This document shows, in pieces, positions 1 through 8,486 of a stretch of DNA of 64,000 bases. The position numbers were made by a program, and so were the translations under genes. The stretch is from Nocardioides marmoribigeumensis (lineage in GTDB: Bacteria; Actinomycetota; Actinomycetes; Propionibacteriales; Nocardioidaceae), in NCBI RefSeq assembly GCF_031458325.1, contig NZ_JAVDYG010000001.1:1550001-1614000 (forward strand), read 5' to 3'. The notes below the pieces were generated by a model, which made no database searches, was not told the origin of the DNA, and saw nothing but the letters and a program-made list of their open reading frames with translations. Every line of letters starts with the position of its first letter. Positions within the stretch are counted from its first letter, which is position 1.

Positions 1-1739
1 GGTGCCGGCGAGGACGCGGTGATCACGGGCGCGCGGTCCGCACCGGCCCGGTGCACGTGGACGGTGTCCACGGCCTGGTTGCCCGCGGCGTCGGTGACCC
101 GCAGGGCGACCGCCCGGGAGGTGGGCAGCTGCACGTCGGCGGTGGAGCCGTGGGCGTCGTCGTACGCCCCGTCCCCGTCGGTGTCCCAGTCGAAGGTCGT
201 CAACCGGGCGCCGTCGCGGCCGGCGCGGCTCGCGGTGGCGTCGAGGTGGACCAGGCCGCTGTCGTCGGTGCGGGTGGCGGGTCCGGCGTCGGCGACCGGC
301 AGGGTCTGGTCGGCGACCTTCTCCAGCGCCTGCACGTGGTCGGCCCAGCCGGCGGCCATGTCCTCGGCGGCGGTGAGCAGCTGCGTGCGCGCAGCGGTCA
401 GGTGGTCCAGCGTGGCGCCCAGCCCGGCGGCGTCCGGTGCGCTGACCGAGCCACCGGCGACGAGCTCGGCCTCCAGGGCGCGGACGTCGGCCTCGCTCAT
501 CCCGCGGTTGCGCAGGGTGCGGGTCTCGTCCGCGGTGAGGCCGTTGCGGCGCAGCCGGTCGAGCACGTCCTCGTCGGACTCGGCCTCGTCGACGATGCCG
601 GTGAGGTCCGCGCGCAGGGTGGCGACCAGGTCGCCGGTGGTGTCGTCGTCGCGCAGGTGCGCCGCAAGGGTCTCCGCGGCGTCGCGGACGGCGCGGGCCT
701 GGGCCAGCGCCCACGCGGAGTCTCCAGCCTGCTGGGCGCCCTGGTAGCGCTCGGCGGCGTGGAGCAGCTGCTCGGCCATGGCGCTCTCGGCGGCCAGCGG
801 CGCAGCAGTGGCGTCGAGCGCGTCGGTGAGCGCGTCGCCGGTCGCGGCGGGCTCGGCGACCCCGGGGTCCACGGCGCGGGGCAGGGCGCGGAAGTCGGGG
901 TCGGCCGGGTCCTGCCAGATCCCGAAGTAGTGCTTGGCCTGGTTCATCATCTCGTGCAGCGCGATCGCCTTGACCTTGCTCGGTCCCTTCGCCTTCGCGG
1001 CGTCGTAGTCCTTGAGCCACGACTTCGACTTCCACAGGCACATCACGCTCGGCGAGAGCAGGCACGAGGCCAGGGTCTTGGCGTCCTGGATCTTGAGGAT
1101 CGCCAGGAGCCCCATGCGGGCCTCGATCCAGCTCATGTACTGCTGCCGCGCGGCCTCCTTCATCTGCCGCAGCGACGGGTCCACGGGCGGCACCTCGCCG
1201 TCCGGCACGTCGACGTGGACGGCGTCGTGGAACACCGCGTCGGTGGTGTCGAACACCCCGTCCTGGCAGGTGTCGAAGACGATGTCGTAGTCGCCGTCGC
1301 CGAGCGCGCCGCTGGGCGTGGTCACCGCGATCGTCTCGCCGATGAAGCTGCCGCCGCCCGTGCCCACGATCGTGTTGGGCGACCCGCTGAGGTCGTCGAG
1401 CTCGAGACCGGGTGCGGTGGACCCGGCGCGCACGAGGTAGACGTCGGTCGTCGGGTAGATGTAGTCGTCCACCGTCCCCGAGCGCCCGTAGACGTCGCAG
1501 TCGCCCTCGAAGGTGATCGAGCCGTCGATCTGCACGACGCCGTTGCCGCCGTAGGACCGGTGGACGTCGCCGTTGGTCCCCGAGAACCACATCGTGTTGC
1601 CCGCCGCGCGGGCCTCGGGCGCGAGGGACCACGTGGCGGCGGCGACGGCCAGGCAGAGCAGGGAGGCCGTCGTACGCCGTCGGCGGTGACGGCGCACCGG
1701 CGTCGGCCCGTCGGGCTGGTGGAGGTCGTGCTGGGACAT
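1..1739 (-). CDS. Secreted protein with PKD-like domain, C-terminus beyond left edge
   Basis: An uninterrupted frame of 579 codons runs on the minus strand from an ATG at 1739, preceded by GAGGGAGA, to the window edge, so the C-terminus is missing. The first 45 or so residues have an Arg-rich stretch (RRHRRRRTT), a hydrophobic core and an AxA-like cleavage site (EARAAG), which reads as a signal peptide, possibly Tat-type. The middle is Ala/Asp/Glu-rich and probably helical. Near the left edge FDWDTDGDGAYDD followed by a beta-rich stretch looks like a PKD/Ig-like calcium-binding domain. No catalytic motif was seen. Exported and cell-surface location is inferred; function is unknown. Confidence 0.75.
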   Translation of the reverse strand, partial: MSQHDLHQPDGPTPVRRHRRRRTTASLLCLAVAAATWSLAPEARAAGNTMWFSGTNGDVHRSYGGNGVVQIDGSITFEGDCDVYGRSGTVDDYIYPTTDVYLVRAGSTAPGLELDDLSGSPNTIVGTGGGSFIGETIAVTTPSGALGDGDYDIVFDTCQDGVFDTTDAVFHDAVHVDVPDGEVPPVDPSLRQMKEAARQQYMSWIEARMGLLAILKIQDAKTLASCLLSPSVMCLWKSKSWLKDYDAAKAKGPSKVKAIALHEMMNQAKHYFGIWQDPADPDFRALPRAVDPGVAEPAATGDALTDALDATAAPLAAESAMAEQLLHAAERYQGAQQAGDSAWALAQARAVRDAAETLAAHLRDDDTTGDLVATLRADLTGIVDEAESDEDVLDRLRRNGLTADETRTLRNRGMSEADVRALEAELVAGGSVSAPDAAGLGATLDHLTAARTQLLTAAEDMAAGWADHVQALEKVADQTLPVADAGPATRTDDSGLVHLDATASRAGRDGARLTTFDWDTDGDGAYDDAHGSTADVQLPTSRAVALRVTDAAGNQAVDTVHVHRAGADRAPVITASSPA

Positions 1740-1803
1740 CGGAGTTCTCCCTCGTCGAGACAGGTGGACGCGGCCGCGGTCCGGCCGACGACCGGACTCT
1801 GCA

Positions 1804-1832
1804 GGGAGCCGCTTGCGGCTCGCTTGGCTCCC
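1804..1832. repeat. Nested hairpin in the 1740-1956 intergenic region
   Basis: GGGAGCC at 1804-1810 pairs with GGCTCCC at 1826-1832, and inside it AGCCGC and GCGGCT form a second short hairpin. The stretch GCTTGGCTCC also occurs near 12259 in another repeat-like spacer, so this may be a dispersed repeat rather than only regulatory structure. The rest of the 217-bp gap holds the divergent promoters; a TAACGT box lies at 1953-1958. Confidence 0.4.
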
Positions 1833-1956
1833 GCTTGCGGCCGCCCTCGCACGCTAGGAGCCGCGCACCTGCGGCCACATCGACCCGAGGACGGGGCTCC
1901 GGGCGGCCCGCGGACCGAGCCGCCCTCAGCCCGTGGGCCGAGCGGGAGGCCCTAAC

Positions 1957-2736
1957 GTGGACGGAATGGACGGAGCGGACGGGACGAACGGGATGGACGA
2001 CGACCTGGGCACGCCCCTGTGGCTCGAGGGCCCCGCGCGGCGGGTGGTGAGCCTGGTCCCGAGCCTCACCGAGGCGCTCGCCGCCACCCGTCCCGAGGCT
2101 CTGGTCGGGGCCACCGACTGGTGCACGCACCCCGCCGACCTCGATGTCGCCCGGGTCCGCGGCACCAAGAACCCCGACCTCGACGCGATCCGCTCGCTGC
2201 GGCCCGACGTGGTCGTGGCCAACCGCGAGGAAAACCGCGAGCTCGACGTACGCCGGCTGCGCGAGTCGGGCGTGCAGGTCTGGGTCACCGTCGTCGAGAC
2301 GGTGCCGCAGGCGCTCGACGCGATGGACCGCCTCTTCGCCGACGCCCTCGGGTGGGGCGTGCCGGACTGGCTGGCCGCCGTACGCCGGGCGTGGGACCGG
2401 CCCGAGCCGGGCGTCCGCACGCGCGCCGCGGTCCCGATCTGGCGCGACCCGTGGATGGTGGTCGGGCGCGAGACGTTCACCCGTGACCTGCTGCGCCGCC
2501 TGGGCGTGGCCAACGTGTTCGACGACTGGGAGGGGCGCTACCCCTCGGTGACCGTCGAGGAGATCGCGGCCGCCGGACCGGACGTCGTGCTGCTGCCCGA
2601 CGAGCCCTACGTCTTCACCGCGGACGACGGGCCGGAGGCGTTCCCCGGCCTCGAGACACGGCTGGTCAGCGGGCGCCTGATCACCTGGTACGGACCGTCC
2701 CTGCTCGAGGCCGCCGACCTCGACCTGCTCACGTGA
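1957..2736 (+). CDS. Helical-backbone metal receptor (BtuF-like) without signal peptide
   Basis: About 259 residues with the periplasmic-binding-protein fold of BtuF/FecB type: RRVVSLVPSLTEAL at the start, then a vitamin B12/metal-binding layout with the VVANREEN strand and the C-terminal ITWYGPSL segment. There is no signal peptide or lipobox and no adjacent ABC permease, so it probably acts in the cytosol; many actinobacteria carry such cytosolic cobalamin-binding-like proteins. The GTG at 1957 follows GGGAGG at 1944-1949; ATG at 1966 or 1993 are alternatives, the first lying 7 nt after the TAACGT box. It overlaps the next gene by 4 nt (GTGA). Confidence 0.75.
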   Translation: MDGMDGADGTNGMDDDLGTPLWLEGPARRVVSLVPSLTEALAATRPEALVGATDWCTHPADLDVARVRGTKNPDLDAIRSLRPDVVVANREENRELDVRRLRESGVQVWVTVVETVPQALDAMDRLFADALGWGVPDWLAAVRRAWDRPEPGVRTRAAVPIWRDPWMVVGRETFTRDLLRRLGVANVFDDWEGRYPSVTVEEIAAAGPDVVLLPDEPYVFTADDGPEAFPGLETRLVSGRLITWYGPSLLEAADLDLLT

Positions 2737-3458
2737 GCCGCGGCGCCACCTGGGTGCCCAACCAGCACGGCGCGTGGGCGATGCTCGCCACCCCGCTGCT
2801 GGTCGGCGTCCTCGCGGGCGGCGCGTCCTGGACCCAGCTGCCGCTGGCGCTGGTGTGGTTCTGCGGCTACTTCGCGTTCTTCGCCGCCGGGCTGTGGCTC
2901 AAGTCCCGGCGCAAGCCCCGCTTCCGTGCTCCGGTCGTCGTCTACTCCGCAGCCTGTGTCCCGCTCGCCGCGGTCGTCCTCGCGCTCCAACCCTCCTTGC
3001 TGCGGTGGGCTCCCGCGTTCGCGCCGTTCCTCGTGGTCGGGCTCGTCGAGGCCGTCCGCCGGCGGGACAGGTCGCTGCTCAGCGGCGCCGCGACCACCCT
3101 GGCCGCCTCGCTCATGACGGTCGTGGCGTACGACGCCGGGCCGGGCGAGGACTGGACGCGCGCGTGGCTGCTGACCGCGGTGGTGGCCGGCTACCACCTG
3201 GGCGTCCTGGTCCACGTCAAGGCGCTGATCCGCGAGCGCCGCAACCCGGCGTACGCCCGGGCGGCCGTGGCGCTGCACGTGCTGCTCACGCTCCTGGCGG
3301 CGCTGGTCTCCTGGCCGCTCGTGCTCGTCGGCGTCGTGCTGGTCGCCCGCACCGTGCTCGCGCAGCGGCTCGCCCCGTCGCCCAAGCGGGTCGGCATCGC
3401 CGAGCTGGTGGTCAACGTGCTCGTCGTGGTCGTGGCGCTGGGTAGCGTCGGGACATGA
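2733..3458 (+). CDS. YwiC-like integral membrane protein
   Basis: A 241-residue protein with about seven hydrophobic segments. The N-terminal PNQHGAWAML motif is diagnostic of the YwiC-like family, whose biochemical role is not established. Length fits the family. The GTG start overlaps the upstream TGA, and its own stop overlaps the next ATG, so the three genes 1957-4375 are probably translated as a coupled unit, although the next gene also carries its own TAGCGT box. Location in the cytoplasmic membrane is clear from composition; substrate is unknown. Confidence 0.8.
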   Translation: MSRGATWVPNQHGAWAMLATPLLVGVLAGGASWTQLPLALVWFCGYFAFFAAGLWLKSRRKPRFRAPVVVYSAACVPLAAVVLALQPSLLRWAPAFAPFLVVGLVEAVRRRDRSLLSGAATTLAASLMTVVAYDAGPGEDWTRAWLLTAVVAGYHLGVLVHVKALIRERRNPAYARAAVALHVLLTLLAALVSWPLVLVGVVLVARTVLAQRLAPSPKRVGIAELVVNVLVVVVALGSVGT

Positions 3459-4375
3459 CCATGACGCTGCGCATCTTCACCGAGCCCCAGCAGGGCGCGA
3501 CGTACGACGACCTGTTGCGCGTCGCACGGGCCACCGAGGACCTCGGGTTCGAGGCGTTCTTCCGCTCCGACCACTACCTCGGCATGGGCACCGAGGGCCT
3601 GCCCGGTCCCTCCGACGCCTGGATCACGCTGGCCGGCCTGGCCCGGGACACGACCACGATCCGGCTCGGGACGCTGATGACCTCGGCGACGTTCCGGCAC
3701 CCCGGTCCGCTGGCGATCAGCGTTGCCAACGTCGACCAGATGTCCGGCGGCCGCGTGGAGCTCGGCATCGGTGCCGGCTGGTTCGAGGCCGAGCACACGA
3801 AGTACGGGATCCCCTTCCCTGCCACGGCTGAGCGCTTCGACCGTCTCGAGGAGCAGCTCGCGGTCATCACCGGGCTGTGGGCCACGGCCGGGGGCTTCTC
3901 CTTCGCCGGCGAGCACTACTCCGTCGAGGACTCCCCCGGGCTGCCCAAGCCCGTGCAGCAGCCGCGGCCGCCGGTGATCATCGGCGGCAAGGGCAAGAGG
4001 CGCACGCCCGCCCTGACCGCGGCCTACGCCGACGAGTTCAACGTGCCCTTCGAGTCCGCGGCCTTCTCGGGCGAGCAGTTCGCCCGCGTGCGCGCCGCCT
4101 GCGAGGAGGCCGGCCGCGAGCCCGTGCGCCTGTCCAACGCGCTGATCCTGGCGTGCGGCCGCGACGACGCCGAGGTCGACCGGCGGCTCGAGGCGATCGG
4201 CCAGACGCGGGAGACGATGGACGGTCCGGGCGTCTGCGGCACGCCCGCGCAGGTCGTCGAGCAGCTCGGCAAGTACGCCGAGGCCGGCTCGACCCGGGCC
4301 TACCTCCAGGTCCTCGACCTCGCCGACCTCGACCACCTCGAGCTGGTCGCGAGCGAGGTCGCGCCTCAGCTCTGA
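3455..4375 (+). CDS. LLM-class F420-dependent oxidoreductase
   Basis: A 306-residue TIM-barrel protein of the luciferase-like monooxygenase family, F420-dependent branch. Supporting segments are GFEAFFRSDHYL, the GRVELGIGAGWFEAEH strand-helix typical of the family, and the RPPVIIGGKGKRRT segment at the cofactor site. It probably reduces or oxidises a small organic substrate with coenzyme F420; the substrate cannot be read from sequence. ATG 3455 overlaps the upstream stop (ATGA), and TAGCGT lies 6 nt before it at 3443-3448, so a separate leaderless transcript is possible. Confidence 0.85.
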   Translation: MTMTLRIFTEPQQGATYDDLLRVARATEDLGFEAFFRSDHYLGMGTEGLPGPSDAWITLAGLARDTTTIRLGTLMTSATFRHPGPLAISVANVDQMSGGRVELGIGAGWFEAEHTKYGIPFPATAERFDRLEEQLAVITGLWATAGGFSFAGEHYSVEDSPGLPKPVQQPRPPVIIGGKGKRRTPALTAAYADEFNVPFESAAFSGEQFARVRAACEEAGREPVRLSNALILACGRDDAEVDRRLEAIGQTRETMDGPGVCGTPAQVVEQLGKYAEAGSTRAYLQVLDLADLDHLELVASEVAPQL

Positions 4376-4614
4376 GGGCGGCCCCGCGCGACCTGCCAGC
4401 CGGCCAGGAGCAGCAGCACGAGGACGAACGTCGGCAGGGCCAGCACCGGGGTCGTCAGGTCACACGACACCACCCCGCCGGAGGCGTTGGTGCACTCGGG
4501 CGGGTTGACGTCCGACCCGGCGTACGCGCCGAACGTGCGGAAGACGAGCAGCGCGACGACGGTCGCCACGACGACGTCGAGCGCCGCCAGGGCGAGGACC
4601 TTCGCAGCGCGCAT
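4366..4614 (-). CDS. Small two-helix membrane protein
   Basis: An 82-residue protein with two hydrophobic helices (residues about 5-28 and 56-76) joined by a loop containing two cysteines (PPECTNASGG and VVSCDL) that would face outside and could form a disulfide. No family was recognised. The stop overlaps the end of the oxidoreductase gene by 10 nt, tail to tail; the start is 52 nt from the divergent gene at 4667. The topology, codon bias and shared promoter gap support it being real. Confidence 0.6.
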   Translation of the reverse strand: MRAAKVLALAALDVVVATVVALLVFRTFGAYAGSDVNPPECTNASGGVVSCDLTTPVLALPTFVLVLLLLAGWQVARGRPQS

Positions 4615-4666
4615 GTCTCATCATCCGCCCGTGGCGGGACGGGCGCGAGCGTGTGAGGATCCCCCG

Positions 4667-5158
4667 ATGGACGACGCCCGCGAGCTGACGGACCGCGCCC
4701 GGCGCATGCTCGCCGCGACCCAGTACCTCACCCTCGCCACCGCCGACCACGACGGGCGGCCGTGGGCCTCGACGCTCTGGTACGCCGCGTGGCAGCCGAC
4801 GAGCCCCGACGACGGGCTCGACCTCGTGCTGCTCTGGCTCTCACGCCACGAGGCCCAGCACTCGCGCAACGTGCTCGCACGGCCCGAGGCCGCGATCAGC
4901 GTGTTCGACAGCAGCCAGCCGGCGGGCACCGGTGAGGGCCTCCAGCTCGACGTGACGGCCGGGCTCGTCCCCTCACCCGAGATCGACGATCCGGTCGCGG
5001 TGCTGTCCGAGGCGTCCGTGGCAGCCGGCGGCAACCCGTGGGACCGCGGCAAGGTCGAGGGGCCCGACGCCGTCCTGCACCTGTACGCCGCACGCGTGCG
5101 GTCGGCGTACCTCCTCGGCAGGGGCACGCGCGTGCGCCTGCCGCTCGTCTCCGGCTAG
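4667..5158 (+). CDS. Pyridoxamine 5'-phosphate oxidase-like split-barrel protein
   Basis: A 163-residue split beta-barrel protein. ARRMLAATQYLTLATADHDGRPWAS is the usual first strand pair of PNPOx-like or F420/FMN-binding proteins, followed by LWLSRHEAQHSRNV and ISVFDSS strands. Proteins of this type bind FMN, F420 or haem, and which one is unknown here. ATG 4667 is chosen because GAGGAT ends 6 nt upstream, acting as a -10 box of a leaderless transcript or as an RBS. An in-frame extension toward 4487 would run antisense into the small membrane gene and is not supported. Confidence 0.75.
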   Translation: MDDARELTDRARRMLAATQYLTLATADHDGRPWASTLWYAAWQPTSPDDGLDLVLLWLSRHEAQHSRNVLARPEAAISVFDSSQPAGTGEGLQLDVTAGLVPSPEIDDPVAVLSEASVAAGGNPWDRGKVEGPDAVLHLYAARVRSAYLLGRGTRVRLPLVSG

Positions 5159-5340
5159 CCGGTCATCCAGCCGAGCCCCTCGGCCACCTGCTGCAGCGTC
5201 GAGAGGGTGACGAGCAGGCCGGCGACGGAGCACGCGACGGCGGCGAGGAGGATCGCGGCTCCCGCGCCGGCGACCCACCAGCTGTCGGGCGTGCCGGTGG
5301 ATGGATCCTGTGGGTCGAGGCCTTCATGCTCTCCACCTCC
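5155..5340 (-). other. Possible small membrane-protein frame with no start codon
   Basis: The minus-strand frame ending in TAG at 5157-5155 encodes DSWWVAGAGAAILLAAVACS and a continuing hydrophobic helix, which looks like a real membrane segment. No ATG, GTG or TTG exists in frame as far as the overlap with the repressor gene. Either a small frameshift separates it from the ATG codons near 5325-5345, or it is a remnant. Its stop overlaps the stop of the 4667 gene. Confidence 0.3.
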
Positions 5341-5404
5341 GTCTCCATGCTGGTCCGGCTCCGTGCCGCTGCGCAGGGCCGGACGGGCACGATGCGGGTG
5401 AGGG

Positions 5405-6085
5405 TCAGCCCGCTGACCCGACCCGGACGCAGCAGAGCCCGGGCTGGGGCGCGAGCCGGGCCTGCAGGGTGTCGGCGGACAGCCCGTCGAGCACGCCGTC
5501 GACCAGCGCGAGGTTGATGCCGCACACCAGCTCGGTGTGGTCGGCGGCGAGCCGGTCGAAGGGGCAGTTGGTCAGGCAGAGCTCGCCGTCGTCCTCGCGC
5601 GGCTCGTAGCCGTGGTCCGCCAGCACGGTGCCGGTGCGGTGCAGCGCCGCGGTCTCCGCGGACTCGTCGGCCGCGGTGCCCAGCTCGCGACCGATGTCGC
5701 GGGCCACCTCGAGGACGGCGTCGTCGATCGCCACCCCGCCCCGGACCGACCGGTCGACGGCCTCGGCGAGGACCTCGCCGACCAGGTCGTAGCGGCGGGG
5801 CGGCACCGAGAGGGCGACCTCGCGGTCGGAGCGGCGGTAGAGCTTGGCCGGCCGACCGGCGCCGGGCCCGGTGCGCCCGGAGACGCGGCGGTAGTCGACC
5901 TCGAGGAGACCGGCCGCGGCGAGCTTGTCGAGGTGGAACTTCACCGAGTGCGCCGGGACCGCGAGCGCGTCGGCGGCCTGCTCGCGGGTCACCGGCTCGG
6001 GCTGCCCGGCGACGTACTCGTAGAGCCGACGTCGCGCCGGCTCGGCCAGCACGCCGACGCTCTCCCACTGCTCGGCGTCGCCCAT
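5405..6085 (-). CDS. HTH repressor with C-terminal cysteine cluster (SufR-like)
   Basis: A 226-residue regulator. Residues about 10-80 form an ArsR-type winged helix (REQAADALAVPAHSVKFHLD then a GPGAGRPAKLYRR wing). The C-terminal part carries CLTNCPF, ELVCGIN and GLCCVRV, the cysteine pattern of SufR-like Fe-S-sensing repressors. This suggests a redox or iron-sulfur-responsive regulator; the cluster itself is inferred. It is divergent from the operon at 6182, and the shared 96-bp gap contains an inverted repeat suited to a dimer. RBS GAGGGA precedes ATG 6085. Confidence 0.8.
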   Translation of the reverse strand: MGDAEQWESVGVLAEPARRRLYEYVAGQPEPVTREQAADALAVPAHSVKFHLDKLAAAGLLEVDYRRVSGRTGPGAGRPAKLYRRSDREVALSVPPRRYDLVGEVLAEAVDRSVRGGVAIDDAVLEVARDIGRELGTAADESAETAALHRTGTVLADHGYEPREDDGELCLTNCPFDRLAADHTELVCGINLALVDGVLDGLSADTLQARLAPQPGLCCVRVGSAG

Positions 6086-6181
6086 GACGTCCCTCGTTTC
6101 TATCGGACAAGTCTATTGACGAAATCATGCCACCGGGTCTAACGTCAAAATCCTACTCCGTTAGAACCGAGGAGGCACCTC
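6086..6181. promoter_or_regulatory. Divergent promoter and putative repressor operator
   Basis: The gap is AT-rich compared with its surroundings. TCTAACG at 6138-6144 and CGTTAGA at 6159-6165 form a perfect 7-bp inverted repeat with 14 nt between. Upstream, TTGACG (about 6117) followed after 17 nt by CTAACG reads as -35/-10 toward the + strand, so the inverted repeat would cover the -10 and start site. TCTAT occurs twice more on the repressor side. GAGGAGG precedes ATG 6182. Binding by the adjacent repressor is inferred. Confidence 0.6.
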
Positions 6182-6646
6182 ATGTCCCAGCTCCGCCACT
6201 CCCGGGACGCCGCGCAGCCCGCGGCGGGCACCCCCGCCCCCGTCCCGGCGTACGACGTCCACTCGCCCGCCGGCCAGGCCTACCGCCTGCTCCGCACCGT
6301 CTTCACGATCGCCCCGATCGTCTTCGGCCTCGACAAGTTCGCCGGGCTGCTCACCGACTGGACGCAGTACCTCGCGCCCTGGGTGAACGACCTCGTCCCC
6401 GGCACCGCCCACCAGGCGATGCTCGCGGTCGGCGTCGTGGAGGTGCTCGCGGGCATCCTCGTCGCCGTGCGCCCCGACCTCGGCGGCTACGTCGTCGCCG
6501 CCTGGCTCGCCGGCATCATCCTCAACCTGGTGACGATGGGCGACTACCTCGACGTCGCGCTGCGCGACTTCGGGCTCCTCGTCGCCGCGCTCGCGCTCGC
6601 GCGTCTGGCGTACGGCGCACGCACGGCCGCGGCGACCAGCCGATGA
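6182..6646 (+). CDS. DoxX-like four-helix membrane protein
   Basis: A 154-residue protein with an N-terminal soluble tail and four hydrophobic helices starting at YRLLRTVFTIAPIVFGLDKF. The LDKF near the end of the first helix, a helix around residue 75-95 and the length resemble DoxX/DUF417-type proteins, which associate with redox systems. It is the first gene of a four-gene unit in which every junction is a 4-nt overlap, followed directly by GTP cyclohydrolase I. The exact role is unknown. Confidence 0.65.
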   Translation: MSQLRHSRDAAQPAAGTPAPVPAYDVHSPAGQAYRLLRTVFTIAPIVFGLDKFAGLLTDWTQYLAPWVNDLVPGTAHQAMLAVGVVEVLAGILVAVRPDLGGYVVAAWLAGIILNLVTMGDYLDVALRDFGLLVAALALARLAYGARTAAATSR

Positions 6647-7263
6647 CCGCCACCGCCGAGGCGCGGCCCTGGCGGCCCCGGGTCGTCCCCGACACCGTCC
6701 CGGTCGACCTCGCCGCCGCCGAGGACGCCGCCCGTGACCTGCTCGCCGCGCTCGGCCAGCCGCTCGACGCCCCGCACCTGGCCGAGACCCCGCGCCGGAT
6801 GGCCCACGCCTACGCCGAGCTGCTGCGACCCGAGGCCTTCGACTTCACGACGTTCCCCAACGACGAGGAGTACGACGAGCTCGTGCTCGTGCAGGACATC
6901 CCGCTCACCTCGGTGTGCGAGCACCACATGCTGCCGTTCACCGGGGTCGCCCACGTCGGCTACCTCCCCCGCGACCGGATCCTCGGGCTGTCCAAGCTGG
7001 CCCGCCTGGTCGAGGTGACCGCCCGCCGGCCCCAGACCCAGGAGCGGCTGACCAAGCAGGTCGCCGACCACCTCCAGGAGCGGCTCGACCCCCGCGGCGT
7101 CGGGGTCGTCGTCGAGGCCGAGCACACGTGCATGTCGCTGCGCGGGGCCCGCGCGGTCGGCTCCCGCACGGTGACCTCCGCCCTGCTCGGCCTGCTGCGC
7201 AGCGACCCGTCGTCGCGAGCCGAGTTCCTCGCGCTCACCCGCGGTCACCGGGACGAGCGATGA
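6643..7263 (+). CDS. folE: GTP cyclohydrolase I (FolE)
   Basis: A 206-residue enzyme that converts GTP to dihydroneopterin triphosphate, the entry to folate and other pterins. The zinc ligands are visible: Cys and His in SVCEHHMLPF and the second Cys in EHTCMSLRG. GLSKLARLVEV and RRPQTQERLT are canonical. ATG 6643 overlaps the upstream stop (ATGA). No other folate gene is nearby; instead it sits between a DoxX-like protein and a ferredoxin reductase under a probable Fe-S repressor, so it may be a second, regulated copy. Whether another folE exists cannot be seen here. Confidence 0.93.
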   Translation: MTATAEARPWRPRVVPDTVPVDLAAAEDAARDLLAALGQPLDAPHLAETPRRMAHAYAELLRPEAFDFTTFPNDEEYDELVLVQDIPLTSVCEHHMLPFTGVAHVGYLPRDRILGLSKLARLVEVTARRPQTQERLTKQVADHLQERLDPRGVGVVVEAEHTCMSLRGARAVGSRTVTSALLGLLRSDPSSRAEFLALTRGHRDER

Positions 7264-8486
7264 GCGCCACCGGCACGGTCGTCGTGGTGGGTGGCGGCCT
7301 GGCGGGCGCCTCCGCGGTCGGCACGCTGCGGGACGAGGGGTTCACCGGCGACGTCGTGCTCGTCGGCGCCGAGCCGCACCTGCCCTACGAGCGCCCGCCG
7401 CTGTCGAAGAGCTACCTCGCCGGCGACTCCACCCTGACCGAGGCGTTCGTGCACGCGGTCGAGTTCTACGACACCCGCGACGTCGACCTCCGGCTCGGCA
7501 GCCCGGTCACCGCGCTCGACCTCGACACGCACACCGTCCACGTGGGTCACGAGACGATCGGCTACGACCGGCTCCTGCTCGCGACCGGGTCGGCCGCCCG
7601 TCGGCTCCCCCCGGCGGACCGCAGCGGCGCGGCCGTGGCCTACCTCCGCACGGTCGAGGACGCCGACCGCATCCGCGCGGCCCTGCGCCCCGGCCGCCGG
7701 GTCGTGGTCGTCGGGGGCGGGTGGATCGGCCTCGAGGTCGCCGCCGCCGCACGCGGCGCCGACTGCGACGTCGTGGTCGTCGAGCCCCTCGCCCAGCCGC
7801 TCCTGCGGGTGCTCGGCGAGGAGCTCGGCCACGCCTTCGCAACCCTGCACCGCGGGCACGGGGTCGACCTGCGCACCTCGACCGGTCTCGCGTCGGTCAC
7901 CTCGCGCGAGCCCGGCGGCCCGGCCGTCGTACGCCTCGACGACGGGACGGCCACCGAGGCCGACCTCCTCGTGGTCGGAATCGGCGCGGTCCCCCAGACC
8001 GACCTGGCCGAAGCCGCGGGCCTGGCGGTCGAGGACGGCGTGCTCGCCGACGAGCACCTGGTCACCAGCCACCCCGACGTGCTGGTCGCCGGCGACATCG
8101 CCCGGGCCCACCACCCGGCGTACGGCACCCGCATCCGCGTCGAGCACTGGGACAACGCCAAGGCGCAGGGCGCGACCGCCGCCCGCAACCTGCTCGGCGC
8201 ACGCGAGGCCTACGACCGGCTGCCCTACTTCTTCACCGACCAGTACGACCTCGGCATGGAGTACGTCGGCCACCTCGGTCCCGAGGGGTACGACGAGCTG
8301 GTGGTCCGCGGCGACCTCGCGGGCGTGTTCACCGCGTTCTGGCTCCGGGGCGGACGGGTGCGCGCCGCGATGCACGCCAACGACTGGGACGCCATCGACC
8401 CCCTGCGGGCGATCGTGACCGCCGGCGAGGTCGACCTCGCCGCGCTCCGCGACCCGCGCGTGCCGCTGGGGGACGTGGCGTCGTGA
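7260..8486 (+). CDS. FAD-dependent NAD(P)H:ferredoxin/rubredoxin-type reductase
   Basis: A 408-residue pyridine nucleotide-disulfide oxidoreductase of the ferredoxin reductase class. FAD-binding VVVGGGLAGASA lies at the N-terminus, PYERPPLSKSYL is the typical loop, LLATGSAARRLP and DVLVAGDIAR are FAD motifs, and VVVVGGGWIGLEVA near residue 150 binds NAD(P)H. No active-site disulfide is present. It would pass electrons from NAD(P)H to a ferredoxin or similar partner not encoded here. Translationally coupled to folE through a 4-nt overlap. Confidence 0.88.
   Translation: MSATGTVVVVGGGLAGASAVGTLRDEGFTGDVVLVGAEPHLPYERPPLSKSYLAGDSTLTEAFVHAVEFYDTRDVDLRLGSPVTALDLDTHTVHVGHETIGYDRLLLATGSAARRLPPADRSGAAVAYLRTVEDADRIRAALRPGRRVVVVGGGWIGLEVAAAARGADCDVVVVEPLAQPLLRVLGEELGHAFATLHRGHGVDLRTSTGLASVTSREPGGPAVVRLDDGTATEADLLVVGIGAVPQTDLAEAAGLAVEDGVLADEHLVTSHPDVLVAGDIARAHHPAYGTRIRVEHWDNAKAQGATAARNLLGAREAYDRLPYFFTDQYDLGMEYVGHLGPEGYDELVVRGDLAGVFTAFWLRGGRVRAAMHANDWDAIDPLRAIVTAGEVDLAALRDPRVPLGDVAS

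Noticed and set aside
51-1955. Long + strand frame opposite the left-edge secreted protein
   Set aside because: Composition is the Val/Gly/Arg-rich pattern of an antisense shadow; the minus strand encodes a signal peptide and ordered domains.
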